Shown here: piece after piece, positions 22,215-29,518 of the stretch
How the letters are laid out: each line of letters begins with the position of its first letter
How positions within the stretch are numbered: the first letter of the stretch is position 1
From: a virus
Length of the DNA: 42,026 nucleotides
Reading direction: 5' to 3' (one strand)
IMG/VR virus record: IMGVR_UViG_3300037264_002532
Span: 1-42,026 of that record
Translations under genes and position numbers: made by a program
Notes under the pieces: generated by a model
Told to the model about the DNA's origin: nothing
The model's database searches: none
Seen by the model: only the letters and a program-made list of their open reading frames with translations

Positions 22215-22515
22215 ATTGTTTATTTATTTGTTTGAGGTTTACAACAGTTTCCCTCGCCAGATTTTCCCTTATAATAATTTCTTCGTGTTCAGTTGGGGGT
22301 GGTTCTGGCATAATAACCTTGTAAAGATAAATTCCTTGTTTTAATTCTTTACAAGTCAAATCTCCACCTTTAGCAATTAAATCTTTTCTAATTTCTCTCA
22401 ATCTCTGACTCCAAGATAATTGCCCTTTACTCCCCCTAAAAAATTCAGCAATCTCGGAATTAGTTGCTTGACCTTTATTACTTAAGAATTGCCATAATCG
22501 AGATTTACTGGACAT
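22201..22515 (-). CDS. Winged-helix DNA-binding protein
   Basis: 104 residues from ATG 22515 (AGGAGG 5 nt upstream). Residues 4-65 form a winged-helix-like domain: RLWQFLSNKGQATNSEIAEF, WSQRLREIRKDLIAKGG, then the wing CKELKQGIYLYKVI. The C-terminal 40 residues are Pro/Glu-rich and helical. Probably a phage regulator or accessory DNA-binding protein; no operator identified. Confidence 0.6.
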   Translation of the reverse strand: MSSKSRLWQFLSNKGQATNSEIAEFFRGSKGQLSWSQRLREIRKDLIAKGGDLTCKELKQGIYLYKVIMPEPPPTEHEEIIIRENLARETVVNLKQINKQYAFL

Positions 22516-22537
22516 AAACACCTCCTAAAATTTGTCA

Positions 22538-22942
22538 TTAGGACTCCTTGTTAAATAGATTATGAATAACTTGAACAAGTGCTGGGATACACTCACTATC
22601 TCTGTGAGGTATAAATTCTCTAATTGTCCTTTCTACTTCTCCTAAACATTTTATCTGCCAGAGGTGGAAATCGTGAAGGGCTTGATTTCGTGCATAATCC
22701 TGTATTGTGCAACATTTAATCGTTTCAGAATAAGGACAGGGTTTTGGTTTAACTTCTTCAATAGTTATTTTTTTCGGCATCTCCACTTTCAGATATTGCC
22801 GGGCTAAGCCTTCTAAATCCTTTAGTGCTTGCATACAACTCTTTCTATCTGCCCCTGTAAGATTAAATGGGTTTCCTATGTGTAAGAAATCAAATCTTAT
22901 GTGTTTTGAGGTTTCTATTGCATTCTCAATTTTTTTGGTCAT
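22538..22942 (-). CDS. Unknown protein of early region
   Basis: 134 residues, GGAGGGAAAGA before ATG. Helical, with six Cys (three in CPYSETIKCC) and several His (LHDFHLWQIKCLGEVERTIR). No known motif. Lies between the recombination genes and the winged-helix gene. Confidence 0.6.
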   Translation of the reverse strand: MTKKIENAIETSKHIRFDFLHIGNPFNLTGADRKSCMQALKDLEGLARQYLKVEMPKKITIEEVKPKPCPYSETIKCCTIQDYARNQALHDFHLWQIKCLGEVERTIREFIPHRDSECIPALVQVIHNLFNKES

Positions 22943-23033
22943 TCTTTCCCTCCATTCTTCTTGCCTCTGGAATTAAATCCTTATCGTTCATTTTTTGTTA
23001 GCGGCTTTTTACAGAAACGCCTTAACTTGTGGG

Positions 23034-23798
23034 TTAATTTGTCCTTACTACTTCTTTATCTTCGCTAAAAATTCTAATTCCGGGGATACTTAGAGTATCT
23101 CCTGCGGCCCGCACTTCTTTGCCAATTTGAACCAAGTCAGGTATAAGATATTTTCTGGGGATTAATGATTTGTCAATTATCTCAAATTTCCAATTCTTCC
23201 GGGCCCCAATACCGTCAGTTTTATTGACTGTTGAGGCTAAAACAGGGGCTATAACCTGCACTTCTTCGGCTTGTTGCCGGCGTTCTTCGGCTATCTTAGC
23301 CGCCTTGTCTGCCTCTGCACGTGCTTTGGCGGCCGCTTCTGCCTTGCCTGCTTTAGCTAATCGTTCAGCTTCCTTTCGCGCCGCTTCTTCTCTCTTTCTC
23401 CATTCCTGTTCCTGCGCCTCTTTAATTGCCCGCTTTTTCGCTTCTTCCGCTTCCGCGGCTTTGCGGAGTTTTTCTTCGGCCTCAAACCTTATTTTTTCCT
23501 GTTCCCGCGAATAAGTTAATCTACCTGCCTCAAGGATATGATCAGCGTTACTTAATTTATCCAATGGCACAGCAAAGAAATCCTGCCATCTCTTTTTGAG
23601 TGCGTCCAATGGACGAGTTAGGCTTAATCTTAATTCTTCAATCTGTTTATATGTAGTCTTGATTGACCTGCGATAATCTCCGGCTACATCATATTCGGCT
23701 TGATTGTGAATTTTAAAGTTAGATAATTTGCCGGATATTACCTCTGCTTGTTTAACTATTGCTTGCTGTTCTGGTTTTAATTCTAATGCGTCGTTCAT
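23034..23798 (-). CDS. Coiled-coil recombination-region protein (DUF1351-like)
   Basis: 254 residues. The N-terminal third is a helical domain (AEYDVAGDYRRSIKTTYKQI, LRLSLTRPLDALKKRWQDFF). The middle, about residues 95-180, is an Ala/Glu/Lys/Arg coiled coil. The C-terminal domain RKNWKFEIIDKSLIPRKYLI, then PDLVQIGKEVRAAGDTLSIP and GIRIF, is a small conserved domain known from phage proteins encoded beside annealing proteins and exonucleases. Its partners here are two PD-(D/E)XK nucleases and a putative annealing protein. Likely accessory factor of recombination. Confidence 0.6.
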   Translation of the reverse strand: MNDALELKPEQQAIVKQAEVISGKLSNFKIHNQAEYDVAGDYRRSIKTTYKQIEELRLSLTRPLDALKKRWQDFFAVPLDKLSNADHILEAGRLTYSREQEKIRFEAEEKLRKAAEAEEAKKRAIKEAQEQEWRKREEAARKEAERLAKAGKAEAAAKARAEADKAAKIAEERRQQAEEVQVIAPVLASTVNKTDGIGARKNWKFEIIDKSLIPRKYLIPDLVQIGKEVRAAGDTLSIPGIRIFSEDKEVVRTN

Positions 23799-23799
23799 T

Positions 23800-24477
23800 T
23801 TACTTCATCCTTTCGTAGTTAGTCAATTTTTGATGGTATGAGCAATATTCACAAGTTACCGAAGCCTGCGGCAAGCCCCCTTCAAGGCATAATATTGCCT
23901 CCTTGAAAAGTTTTTCCGCATTTTCCGTATTCGGAGTTAAGAAAAATGGTTTTTGTAAAAATTCTATTAACCCATTTTCTATAGGAATGGGGTAAAAGTA
24001 AAATAATACTCCAAACGAAGCCACTTTTCTTTTTCCTAATTCCAAAAACCGCGTATAAATATCTATCTGTGATTGATAATATTTCTCACAATACGCTTGG
24101 TCGGGTTCGCTTCCTTTAGTCTTATAATCTAACATCGCATATTCTTGAGTCGTGGGATTAAACAATAAATCATCAAATGCCCCTACAAGGATATTGCCTT
24201 TTCCATCTTCCATTTGCATAGGATTAGTTTTCCAATTACGCATTGCCTTTAAATCCTTGCCCGCATATAACTGAAATCCTTGCAGTTCAGGATAATTCGC
24301 TAATGCCGGCGGCAAACTTCCACGGTAAACTTCTAACTTCTCTTTTAAAATATTATCAATTCCAATCGGCAAAGATGAGAATATGCCTCTCGGACGTGTA
24401 ATCTTTTTGTTTCTGTCCAGCCAAAAACAACATTTACAATCTTTGTATATTCCTAAAGCACTATAAGATAGTTGCAT
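23800..24477 (-). CDS. PD-(D/E)XK nuclease, Cas4/RecB-like with Cys cluster
   Basis: 225 residues. LSYSALGIYKDCKCCFWLDR at the N-terminus and CEYCSYHQKL at the C-terminus supply the Cys residues of a Cas4/AddB-like iron-sulphur fold. The nuclease core is GAFDDLLFN, then AMLDYKTKG (D...D-x-K), then YYQSQIDIYTRFLE (the Q-Y helix). Acts on DNA ends in recombination or replication. It follows a second nuclease gene after 3 bp. Confidence 0.75.
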   Translation of the reverse strand: MQLSYSALGIYKDCKCCFWLDRNKKITRPRGIFSSLPIGIDNILKEKLEVYRGSLPPALANYPELQGFQLYAGKDLKAMRNWKTNPMQMEDGKGNILVGAFDDLLFNPTTQEYAMLDYKTKGSEPDQAYCEKYYQSQIDIYTRFLELGKRKVASFGVLFYFYPIPIENGLIEFLQKPFFLTPNTENAEKLFKEAILCLEGGLPQASVTCEYCSYHQKLTNYERMK

Positions 24478-24480
24478 TTT

Positions 24481-25098
24481 TTATTTTCCTTTCAATAGGT
24501 TATTTTTACCTTTCCAGTTATAAAAATTCATAATTGATATCCACACCGTAAAGTCAGACATATCATTATAAACTTCTAATTTTGGCAAAGAATTGGGAAT
24601 TAATTGTAATCCCCAACGCTGTTTAATTTTTATTTTATAGGTTTCCAATATTGCTATTGCCTGTGCTTCAGTCTGTAAAGAGATAACCGGACTCATTGAT
24701 GTTGTAGTTTTTAATTCAATAATTGTAACTCCTGGTTTTAATTCCGCAACAATATCCGGTGTTACCCCATATCTCCACTTAACAGAACATATTGGTTTTT
24801 CGCTGTATTGAGTTAAAATTTTAGGGTGATATAACTCTATAAACTTTAACCAACTGCTGAAGTATGGGGTAACATTTTCATCAAGGCTGTCCATATTAAG
24901 TCTCCCTGCATTATGCAGAAATATTGCCTTATGCACAGCCGTTCCGATCTGTTGTTTATATCTTAAATCATCCTGATTAACCATAGACAAATCAACTAAT
25001 CCTAAATCTCTAACAATTTTAGAGAAAGAGGGAATATTGATATTATCTAAAGAATATAAATGTTCTTTTTCATTAAAAGTAAGTTTATTCTCCGGCAT
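24481..25098 (-). CDS. Phage exonuclease, PD-(D/E)XK family
   Basis: 205 residues. Pattern of this family: SFSKIVRDLGL, IGTAVHKAIFLH (catalytic H region), RYGVTPDIVAELKPGVTIIE with the D, and IELKTTTSMSP giving E-x-K, then LQTEAQAIAIL (the QxxxY-like helix). It probably resects double-strand ends to produce single strands for the annealing protein encoded just upstream, whose gene it overlaps by 14 bp. Confidence 0.75.
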   Translation of the reverse strand: MPENKLTFNEKEHLYSLDNINIPSFSKIVRDLGLVDLSMVNQDDLRYKQQIGTAVHKAIFLHNAGRLNMDSLDENVTPYFSSWLKFIELYHPKILTQYSEKPICSVKWRYGVTPDIVAELKPGVTIIELKTTTSMSPVISLQTEAQAIAILETYKIKIKQRWGLQLIPNSLPKLEVYNDMSDFTVWISIMNFYNWKGKNNLLKGK

Positions 25099-26185
25099 TT
25101 TCCTCGCCTTTTTTTAATATCTCTATTTCATGTGCCAGATAACCCATTATATCTTTAAAGATTTTGGCTTTAACTCCACGCAATAAAATGGTGTCGCTAT
25201 TACTAATTCCCTCATGCGCCTTGCCAAATTTAGACACTGTGATTAACTGCGTGCTATCCCTGGGGGATAATTGGTAATCTGTTATGTCTGATAATCCTTT
25301 TGCGGTTTTAACTTTACGGGATTTAAAATCGTGGAGCAAGCCCCACATATCAAAGATTGCTCCGTCTGGCTGCTCTAATGCCTCAAGGACATTCAATTCT
25401 TTATTGACTTCCTGCGCATCCAGGGTATCTTCGGCTATTTCCTGCTCTTGTGGTTTTTGGGTAACTGGCTGCTTTTCCTGTGGCATAGCAACCGTAGGTT
25501 TGGATGATTTAGTAACCCCATTATCCAACATCTCTGTTGGTAGATCCTCAATATCCTGAGTAAATATATCGGAAGCCGCGGTAGCTGATAAAATACCATC
25601 CACATAGGCTCTTTTTTTGGACATTTTAAGGACTGTATTCCAGGTATCAGCAATGTCGGGATTCTCCATTTTTTCTCCGATTTTACATATCTGCCAACTA
25701 CCGTCTATTTTTGCAACTCCAAAACTTTTACCACCAATCAATTCCTGTGCTTCTTTGTTTTTCCCTTCTTTTTTTAAATTCCAGTATTCCGTAGGCACGG
25801 TTTTCCCTGTAGATATTTTTTCTCCCCCACGATACCGAAATTTAGATTCCATTGTTGAGCAAGAACCTATTCCCGTTGCCAATTCTTCCCCCGATTGATT
25901 AAGAATGTGGCAATATATAGTTACTTCCCTGTGTCCATTATCAAGTTTTTCAATGATAATATCGCCATTATTATTCATAATTGGCCGCAATTTAAAAACC
26001 AAGGATAACTTTTCTGCACCTGGCTTTAATAAAGTTGGTTTATCACCACAACCAGGAATTTTCCCATAATGTTGCCCCTCTTGCATAACTTCATTCATTA
26101 CCTCTTTAATAAGGTTAACTTGTTTTCGTATATCTATTGCTGTTAATGTTTTACTTGTTACTACTTCTAAATCTTTACTCTCCAT
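25085..26185 (-). CDS. Putative single-strand annealing-type recombination protein
   Basis: 366 residues. The N-terminal 200 residues have QEGQHYGKIPGCGDKPTLLK, PGAEKLSLVFKLRPI, a GSCSTMESKFRYRGGEK block and NTVLKMSKKRAYVDGILSAT then SDIFTQDIED. The K-R-A-x-x-D helix recalls the Rad52/Sak-type annealing proteins, and the neighbouring exonuclease genes fit a phage recombination pair. The middle is a Gln/Pro/Glu-rich linker; the C-terminal 100 residues form a separate unknown domain (LHDFKSRKVKTAKGLSDI). AAAGGAGAGAGAA precedes ATG and is the same as that of the repeat gene upstream. Confidence 0.55.
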   Translation of the reverse strand: MESKDLEVVTSKTLTAIDIRKQVNLIKEVMNEVMQEGQHYGKIPGCGDKPTLLKPGAEKLSLVFKLRPIMNNNGDIIIEKLDNGHREVTIYCHILNQSGEELATGIGSCSTMESKFRYRGGEKISTGKTVPTEYWNLKKEGKNKEAQELIGGKSFGVAKIDGSWQICKIGEKMENPDIADTWNTVLKMSKKRAYVDGILSATAASDIFTQDIEDLPTEMLDNGVTKSSKPTVAMPQEKQPVTQKPQEQEIAEDTLDAQEVNKELNVLEALEQPDGAIFDMWGLLHDFKSRKVKTAKGLSDITDYQLSPRDSTQLITVSKFGKAHEGISNSDTILLRGVKAKIFKDIMGYLAHEIEILKKGEENAGE

Positions 26186-26981
26186 TTCTCTCTCCTTTTA
26201 TCTTAAAAAACAATCCTGCTTCTCTGCGGATATCACAATTGCTGTCTTTCTTGGCCTCTTCTGTGTATCCGAGCGCGCGATAGGCTTCTCTGCGGATATC
26301 ACAATCGCTGTCTTTCTTGGCCTCTTCTGTGTATCCGAGCGCGCGATAGGCTTCTCTGCGGATATACCAATCGCTGTCTTTCTTGACCTCTTCTGTGTAT
26401 CCGAGCGCGCGATAGGCTTCTCTGCGGATATCATAATTGCTGTCTTTCTTGCCCTCTTCTGTGTATCCGAGCGCGCGATAGGATTCTCTGCGGATATACC
26501 AATCGCTGTCTTTCTTGGCCTTTTCTGTGTATCCGAGCGCGCGATAGGCTTCTCTGCGGATATCACAATTGCTGTCTTTCTTGGCCTCTTCTGTGTATCC
26601 GAGCGCGCGATAGGATTCTATGCGGATATACCAATCGCTGTCTTTCTTGCCCTCTTCTGTGTATCCGAGCGCGCGATAGGATTCTATGCGGATATCACAA
26701 TTGCTGTCTTTCTTGGCCTCTTCTGTGTATCCGAGCGCGCGATAGGATTCTATGCGGATATCACAATTGCTGTCTTTCTTGGCCTCTTCTGTGTATCCGA
26801 GCGCGCGATAGGATTCTATGCGGATATCACAATTGCTGTCTTTCTTGGCCTCTTCTGTGTATCCGAGCGCGCGATAGGATTCTCTGCGGATATCCCAATT
26901 GCTGTCTTTCTTGGCCTCTTCTGGAAACAAAGATACTCCTGCAAATTTTTCTTCCCTACTTAATTCGCTCCATTTTTCCAT
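26175..26981 (-). CDS. HEAT-like repeat protein built of 22-residue units
   Basis: 268 residues from ATG 26981 (AAAGGAGAGAGAA upstream); an ORF start at 26999 overlaps the previous gene. After a 21-residue leader come ten full copies of EEAKKDSNCDIRRESYRALG-YT and a partial eleventh. Each unit fits one pair of short helices as in HEAT or LRV solenoids; variable positions are mainly N/D, C/W/Y, I/R and S/A. It ends in GLFFKIKGERNGE. Probably a protein-protein or protein-DNA binding scaffold; no catalytic residues. Confidence 0.7.
   Translation of the reverse strand: MEKWSELSREEKFAGVSLFPEEAKKDSNWDIRRESYRALGYTEEAKKDSNCDIRIESYRALGYTEEAKKDSNCDIRIESYRALGYTEEAKKDSNCDIRIESYRALGYTEEGKKDSDWYIRIESYRALGYTEEAKKDSNCDIRREAYRALGYTEKAKKDSDWYIRRESYRALGYTEEGKKDSNYDIRREAYRALGYTEEVKKDSDWYIRREAYRALGYTEEAKKDSDCDIRREAYRALGYTEEAKKDSNCDIRREAGLFFKIKGERNGE
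26236..26920. repeat. 66-bp tandem repeat array
   Basis: Ten units of 66 bp inside the repeat gene, marked by the invariant GTGTATCCGAGCGCGCGATAG on the plus strand (first at about 26264, next exactly 66 bp on). Units differ at only a few positions, far fewer than amino acid selection alone would require, so recent duplication or gene conversion is likely. Copy number changes keep the frame. Confidence 0.9.
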
Positions 26982-26992
26982 TTCTCTCTCCT

Positions 26993-27157
26993 TTAACATT
27001 TTCCTGTATAATTATCCACCAATCCTATTGGGATAACTTTACGGGATTTTCTATTATTAATAACTATTTGTAAATTTGGACATCTTACAATGAGGCAATG
27101 CTCATTAACTTTATTCTTCCAAATTTTCTTACCTATTTTGCAAGCATATCTGCCCAC
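26993..27157 (-). CDS. Small basic protein, GTG start
   Basis: 54 residues; GTG at 27157 is preceded by AAAGGTGGTGATTA. The sequence YACKIGKKIWKNKVNEHCLI ... VIPIGLVDNYTGKC is basic with four Cys and beta-like. It reads into the ribosome site of the repeat gene. No family recognised. Confidence 0.55.
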   Translation of the reverse strand: MGRYACKIGKKIWKNKVNEHCLIVRCPNLQIVINNRKSRKVIPIGLVDNYTGKC

Positions 27158-27185
27158 TAATCACCACCTTTCTTTTTTAGATTTT

Positions 27186-27356
27186 CTAAATAATCGTATC
27201 AATAACTAAATCTACAATTTCGGCAGCGGAAGGCATATCTTTTAAATTATCACCGCCATCACTACAAGCTATACAAGCACAGCTAATATTGGCTAATAGT
27301 TTATCTACTTTGTCTATCGCCTGTTGGTAATCAAAATCTTCAACTTCTAATTTCAT
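27186..27356 (-). CDS. Small acidic protein, CxCxxC motif
   Basis: 56 residues, GGAGAGTTAAAA before ATG. Acidic and helical with SCACIACSDGGDN in the middle, possibly metal-binding, and a hydrophobic acidic end. No family recognised. Confidence 0.55.
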   Translation of the reverse strand: MKLEVEDFDYQQAIDKVDKLLANISCACIACSDGGDNLKDMPSAAEIVDLVIDTII

Positions 27357-27386
27357 TTTTAACTCTCCTTTCCTTTTAAGATTTCG

Positions 27387-27512
27387 TTATACATTTTCCG
27401 GATGCAAAGGTTCATAATCTTTACTATTTTCCAGATGTTCTTTTTCTTGTTTTTCGGCTGCCTTCCTTGCAAGACAAATTTCCAATTTCTTCTTTGCGCT
27501 GATCCTTGACAT
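27387..27512 (-). CDS. Small charged helical protein
   Basis: 41 residues, ATG preceded by GAGGTAATA and placed 3 bp after the transglycosylase stop. Sequence SRISAKKKLEICLARKAAEK continues charged to the end. No family recognised. Confidence 0.5.
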   Translation of the reverse strand: MSRISAKKKLEICLARKAAEKQEKEHLENSKDYEPLHPENV

Positions 27513-27514
27513 TA

Positions 27515-28000
27515 TTACCTCGCTTTCGCTAATCTTTGATATTTCTTGATATAATTTTTAGATTCTTGCGGAATAATTCCCTTACATAATTTTCCTATGC
27601 CAGCATTGTAACAAACAAGGCGATTATCTAAAGTATCCGGTAATTTATAATGTTTTAATAGTTGCGGAATGCGCTTATTTAAATACCAATCAGCTACTTT
27701 GCGACCCATGGGGGTTGAAAATAGGGCTTTTTTGGCGATTTGAGGGCTATTGTAGGCATTATAATCATTTAAACAGACTTGGGTAACCTGAAATGCGCCA
27801 CAAGCCCCAGAACGCGAATTATAGGCTAAAGGATTATTTGACGATTCTATCTGTGAAATTATACTTAAATCAATAGCCGGACAAACCTGCGCCCTTGCCT
27901 TATTCCCAAATAACAACGACAATACCAACAGTAATAATGCTATTAAGGCAATCACCTCAAATCGGGGGAATTGAGATCCTGGACGTTCCGTAGTAATCAT
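27515..28000 (-). CDS. Membrane-anchored lytic transglycosylase (SLT lysozyme fold)
   Basis: 161 residues. Residues 15-38 form a signal peptide or signal-anchor helix (VIALIALLLLVLSLLFGNKA, then RAQ). The enzyme domain has the Goose-lysozyme/SLT pattern: SIISQIESSNNPLAYNSRSG with the catalytic Glu, GACGAFQVTQ, and LVCYNAGIGKL. It would cleave peptidoglycan in the periplasm. It is encoded away from the small lysis-type genes at 30.6-32.9 kb. It may be the endolysin or an exported secretion-type enzyme. Confidence 0.75.
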   Translation of the reverse strand: MITTERPGSQFPRFEVIALIALLLLVLSLLFGNKARAQVCPAIDLSIISQIESSNNPLAYNSRSGACGAFQVTQVCLNDYNAYNSPQIAKKALFSTPMGRKVADWYLNKRIPQLLKHYKLPDTLDNRLVCYNAGIGKLCKGIIPQESKNYIKKYQRLAKAR

Positions 28001-28001
28001 T

Positions 28002-28148
28002 TTATTTATCCTTTCCGTAAATTTGGACAGGGCTATTGGGAAACTTGCGGGTTAACCCAATAAAAAAAGACAATATACCTTCGCTCAGAAAGATATTGCC
28101 TTTACCCTGTCCATTATTATTAAATTGTATTCCCGCAGTTTTGACCAT
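28002..28148 (-). CDS. Small ORF in structured leader
   Basis: 48 residues. ATG at 28148 is 6 bp after the stop of the RHH gene; the stop TAA leaves one base before the transglycosylase ATG. The sequence MVKTAGIQFNNNGQGKGNIF ... PVQIYGKDK reads like protein, yet it spans a terminator and two further hairpins. Coding status uncertain. Confidence 0.4.
   Translation of the reverse strand: MVKTAGIQFNNNGQGKGNIFLSEGILSFFIGLTRKFPNSPVQIYGKDK
28025..28112 (-). other. Three-helix RNA element before the transglycosylase gene
   Basis: On the minus strand GGACAGGG (28112-28105) pairs with CCCTGTCC (28032-28025). Inside are a terminator hairpin with T7 and a second hairpin TATTGGG/CCCAATA (28062-28056 with 28040-28034). 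The order terminator, T run, second hairpin is the same as at 20759-20848. Confidence 0.5.
28062..28100 (-). terminator. Intrinsic terminator
   Basis: Minus strand: GGCAATATCTTTC-TGAGC-GAAGGTATATTGTC, about 13 bp with a bulge, then seven T. It lies between the RHH gene and the transglycosylase gene. Confidence 0.65.
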
Positions 28149-28153
28149 TTTAT

Positions 28154-28345
28154 TTACACAAGTGCTTTTGCTTTATTCTTTAATTTTATCTGTTTTGATT
28201 TTGATAATTTATCCCAGTCTGTTCTTTTAGTTAAAAATTCTCTTACTGCTTTACTTAATAACCAAGATAATTTTAATCCTCTAATAATTGCATATTCTTT
28301 TAAATCAAAATATTCCACTGATGATATTTTTACTGATTTATACAT
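28154..28345 (-). CDS. Ribbon-helix-helix regulator
   Basis: 63 residues, GGAGGGAACAAA before ATG. The N-terminal strand YKSVKISSVEYFDLKEYA and helices LKLSWLLSKAVREFLTKR fit the CopG/Arc fold; the last 20 residues are basic. It is the first gene after a perfect promoter and would be a likely autoregulator. The promoter at 20910-20938 shares the context AAGTGTTGACAA, so it may also be a target. Confidence 0.6.
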   Translation of the reverse strand: MYKSVKISSVEYFDLKEYAIIRGLKLSWLLSKAVREFLTKRTDWDKLSKSKQIKLKNKAKALV

Positions 28346-28364
28346 TTTGTTCCCTCCAACAATG

Positions 28365-28392
28365 ATTATATAACAACAAAGTATATTGTCAA
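28365..28392 (-). promoter_or_regulatory. Consensus sigma70 promoter for RHH gene
   Basis: Minus strand: TTGACA (28392-28387), 16-bp spacer, TATAAT (28370-28365). Both hexamers perfect; ribosome site follows about 10 nt downstream of the -10. Confidence 0.88.
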
Positions 28393-28514
28393 CACTTTTT
28401 TCTAAATAAAAACACTAATTTACACTGATTATTTATTCCCGACGCTGATAGGGTAAGGATAAATGGTCAACTGATTAAAAATAATTGATTGTAGGGCTTA
28501 TTAGGGGCTATATT

Positions 28515-28589
28515 TCAAGGAAAGATTTTTTGTAATTGCTCTAAAGAATTGATTTCGTAATGCGGAATATTAGCCAATTTGCAGAGTTT
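28515..28589 (-). pseudogene. Displaced C-terminal fragment, VRR-NUC-like
   Basis: After the HNH stop codon the same frame continues KLCKLANIPHYEINSLEQLQ and KIFP, then TGA. The end resembles the C-terminus of the VRR-NUC protein upstream of the cassette (DRIYIEAHSLQDIIDIIH): Y.E..SL......I at matching places. It looks like the original 3' end of that gene, separated by the HNH cassette. Between here and the RHH promoter (28393-28514) nothing else was recognised. Confidence 0.45.
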
Positions 28590-29042
28590 TTATTGGATTG
28601 CAAATTCAAAATTACATTTAGGACAATTAACACAATGATAGTGATGATTTCTTTTCACTAAAAGTAAGTTCTCTATCCTATTATCATCTTTTATCCCATT
28701 TTTATGATGGATAATTTCATCTTTAGTTAAATATCTACCTAAATATTTTTCCATTACAAGCCGATGTTCCAATACATAATGGTCATTTCTAAATGGATGA
28801 AAAGGAGAATATATGTGAACATACCCATTAAGAATTCTTTTACCTCCATTCCAACTAACACTTTTTTCCCCAACATAAATACCAATTTGAGCTTTGCGAA
28901 TTTTGCTCATTTCTTTTTTCCATTTTTCAGTATGGAATTTTCCTAACATTGGAGGTGGATAGGTTGCGAGTCTTTTTTTGCTAGATATACTCATTTTTAT
29001 TTTTGTTTCTATCGAATGTTTAAATCCTTTTGGCATAACCAT
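28590..29042 (-). CDS. HNH homing endonuclease, cassette C
   Basis: 150 residues. The N-terminus has a NUMOD3-like DNA-binding motif (FKHSIETKIKMSISSKKR), followed by WNGGKRILNGYVHIY, the HNH_3 core YVLEHRLVMEKYLGRYLTKD and [17 protein letters not shown], and a C-terminal Cys pair (CVNCPKCNFEF). GGAG lies 6 nt upstream of ATG. Unlike the other cassettes it is co-oriented with phage genes. Own promoter and pseudoknot-like leader (29043-29183). Confidence 0.85.
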   Translation of the reverse strand: MVMPKGFKHSIETKIKMSISSKKRLATYPPPMLGKFHTEKWKKEMSKIRKAQIGIYVGEKSVSWNGGKRILNGYVHIYSPFHPFRNDHYVLEHRLVMEKYLGRYLTKDEIIHHKNGIKDDNRIENLLLVKRNHHYHCVNCPKCNFEFAIQ

Positions 29043-29149
29043 TTTTTACTCCAATAATAAAGCGCTTTTCGGGTGTCATCGGTTTACGGTTAAGTATTCC
29101 GCCCTACTAAGCGCCAATTTTAGACATAAAAAATCCGTATTCCGATGAC
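29043..29149 (-). ncRNA. Conserved pseudoknot-like leader, copy C
   Basis: The transcript predicted to start at 29149 begins with helix A 5' strand GTCATCGGAATACGG (29149-29135), which pairs with CCGTAAACCGATGAC (29089-29075) with two mismatches. Between them lie the linker ATTTTTTATGTCTAAAA and helix B 5' strand GCGCTTAGTAGGG (29114-29102), which pairs with CCCGAAAAGCGC (29073-29062) after helix A closes. The order A-B-A'-B' is that of a pseudoknot. Same element at 30015 and 31081. Confidence 0.75.
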
Positions 29150-29155
29150 ATAAAA

Positions 29156-29183
29156 ATTATATCATAGAGATACAGAATGTCAA
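29156..29183 (-). promoter_or_regulatory. Promoter of HNH cassette C
   Basis: Minus strand: TTGACA (29183-29178), 16-bp spacer, TATAAT (29161-29156); seven bases later the leader helix begins. It overlaps the stop codon of the VRR-NUC gene. Confidence 0.85.
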
Positions 29184-29518
29184 TGTATTATATCGATAAT
29201 ATCTTGCAAAGAATGTGCTTCAATATATATTCTATCTGGAGGTTTATGGAATATTTCTTTATATTGATTTTGTTCTGGACTTAATCTTCCAGTTTCACTT
29301 TTAACCTCAATTCCATACATAATACCGTTCTTAAATGCTTCTAAATCGCATTTACCTCGGAAGGTATAAGGGTCAAAACAAAATATTTTACCACGCCTAA
29401 CACCCATTGTCTTTGTTTTACCGGCATAAGCCCCGATTGCTCGAAGATATTTTAATATTTGGAGTTGTATCCTACCTTCAGGATTATTCTTTTTTCGTAG
29501 TTTCTGATTAAATCTCAT
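29180..29518 (-). CDS. VRR-NUC domain nuclease
   Basis: 112 residues. PEGRIQLQILKYLRAIGAYA, then a G-rich turn, GKCDLEAFKNGIMYGIEVKS and ETGRLSPEQNQYKEIF follow the VRR-NUC layout: E in the first helix, D-L strand, and E-x-K. This is a PD-(D/E)XK subfamily acting on branched DNA. The stop codon is at the -35 element of the HNH promoter, and a second C-terminal-like fragment lies beyond the cassette, so the present end was probably rebuilt at insertion. Confidence 0.8.
   Translation of the reverse strand: MRFNQKLRKKNNPEGRIQLQILKYLRAIGAYAGKTKTMGVRRGKIFCFDPYTFRGKCDLEAFKNGIMYGIEVKSETGRLSPEQNQYKEIFHKPPDRIYIEAHSLQDIIDIIH

Noticed and set aside
26236-26920. CRISPR-like array of regular repeats
   Set aside because: The 66-bp units have no unique spacers and translate as a continuous repeat protein.
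29180-29518. Holliday-junction resolvase of RuvC type
   Set aside because: The motifs are those of VRR-NUC (D-L, E-x-K), not the RNase H-like acidic set.
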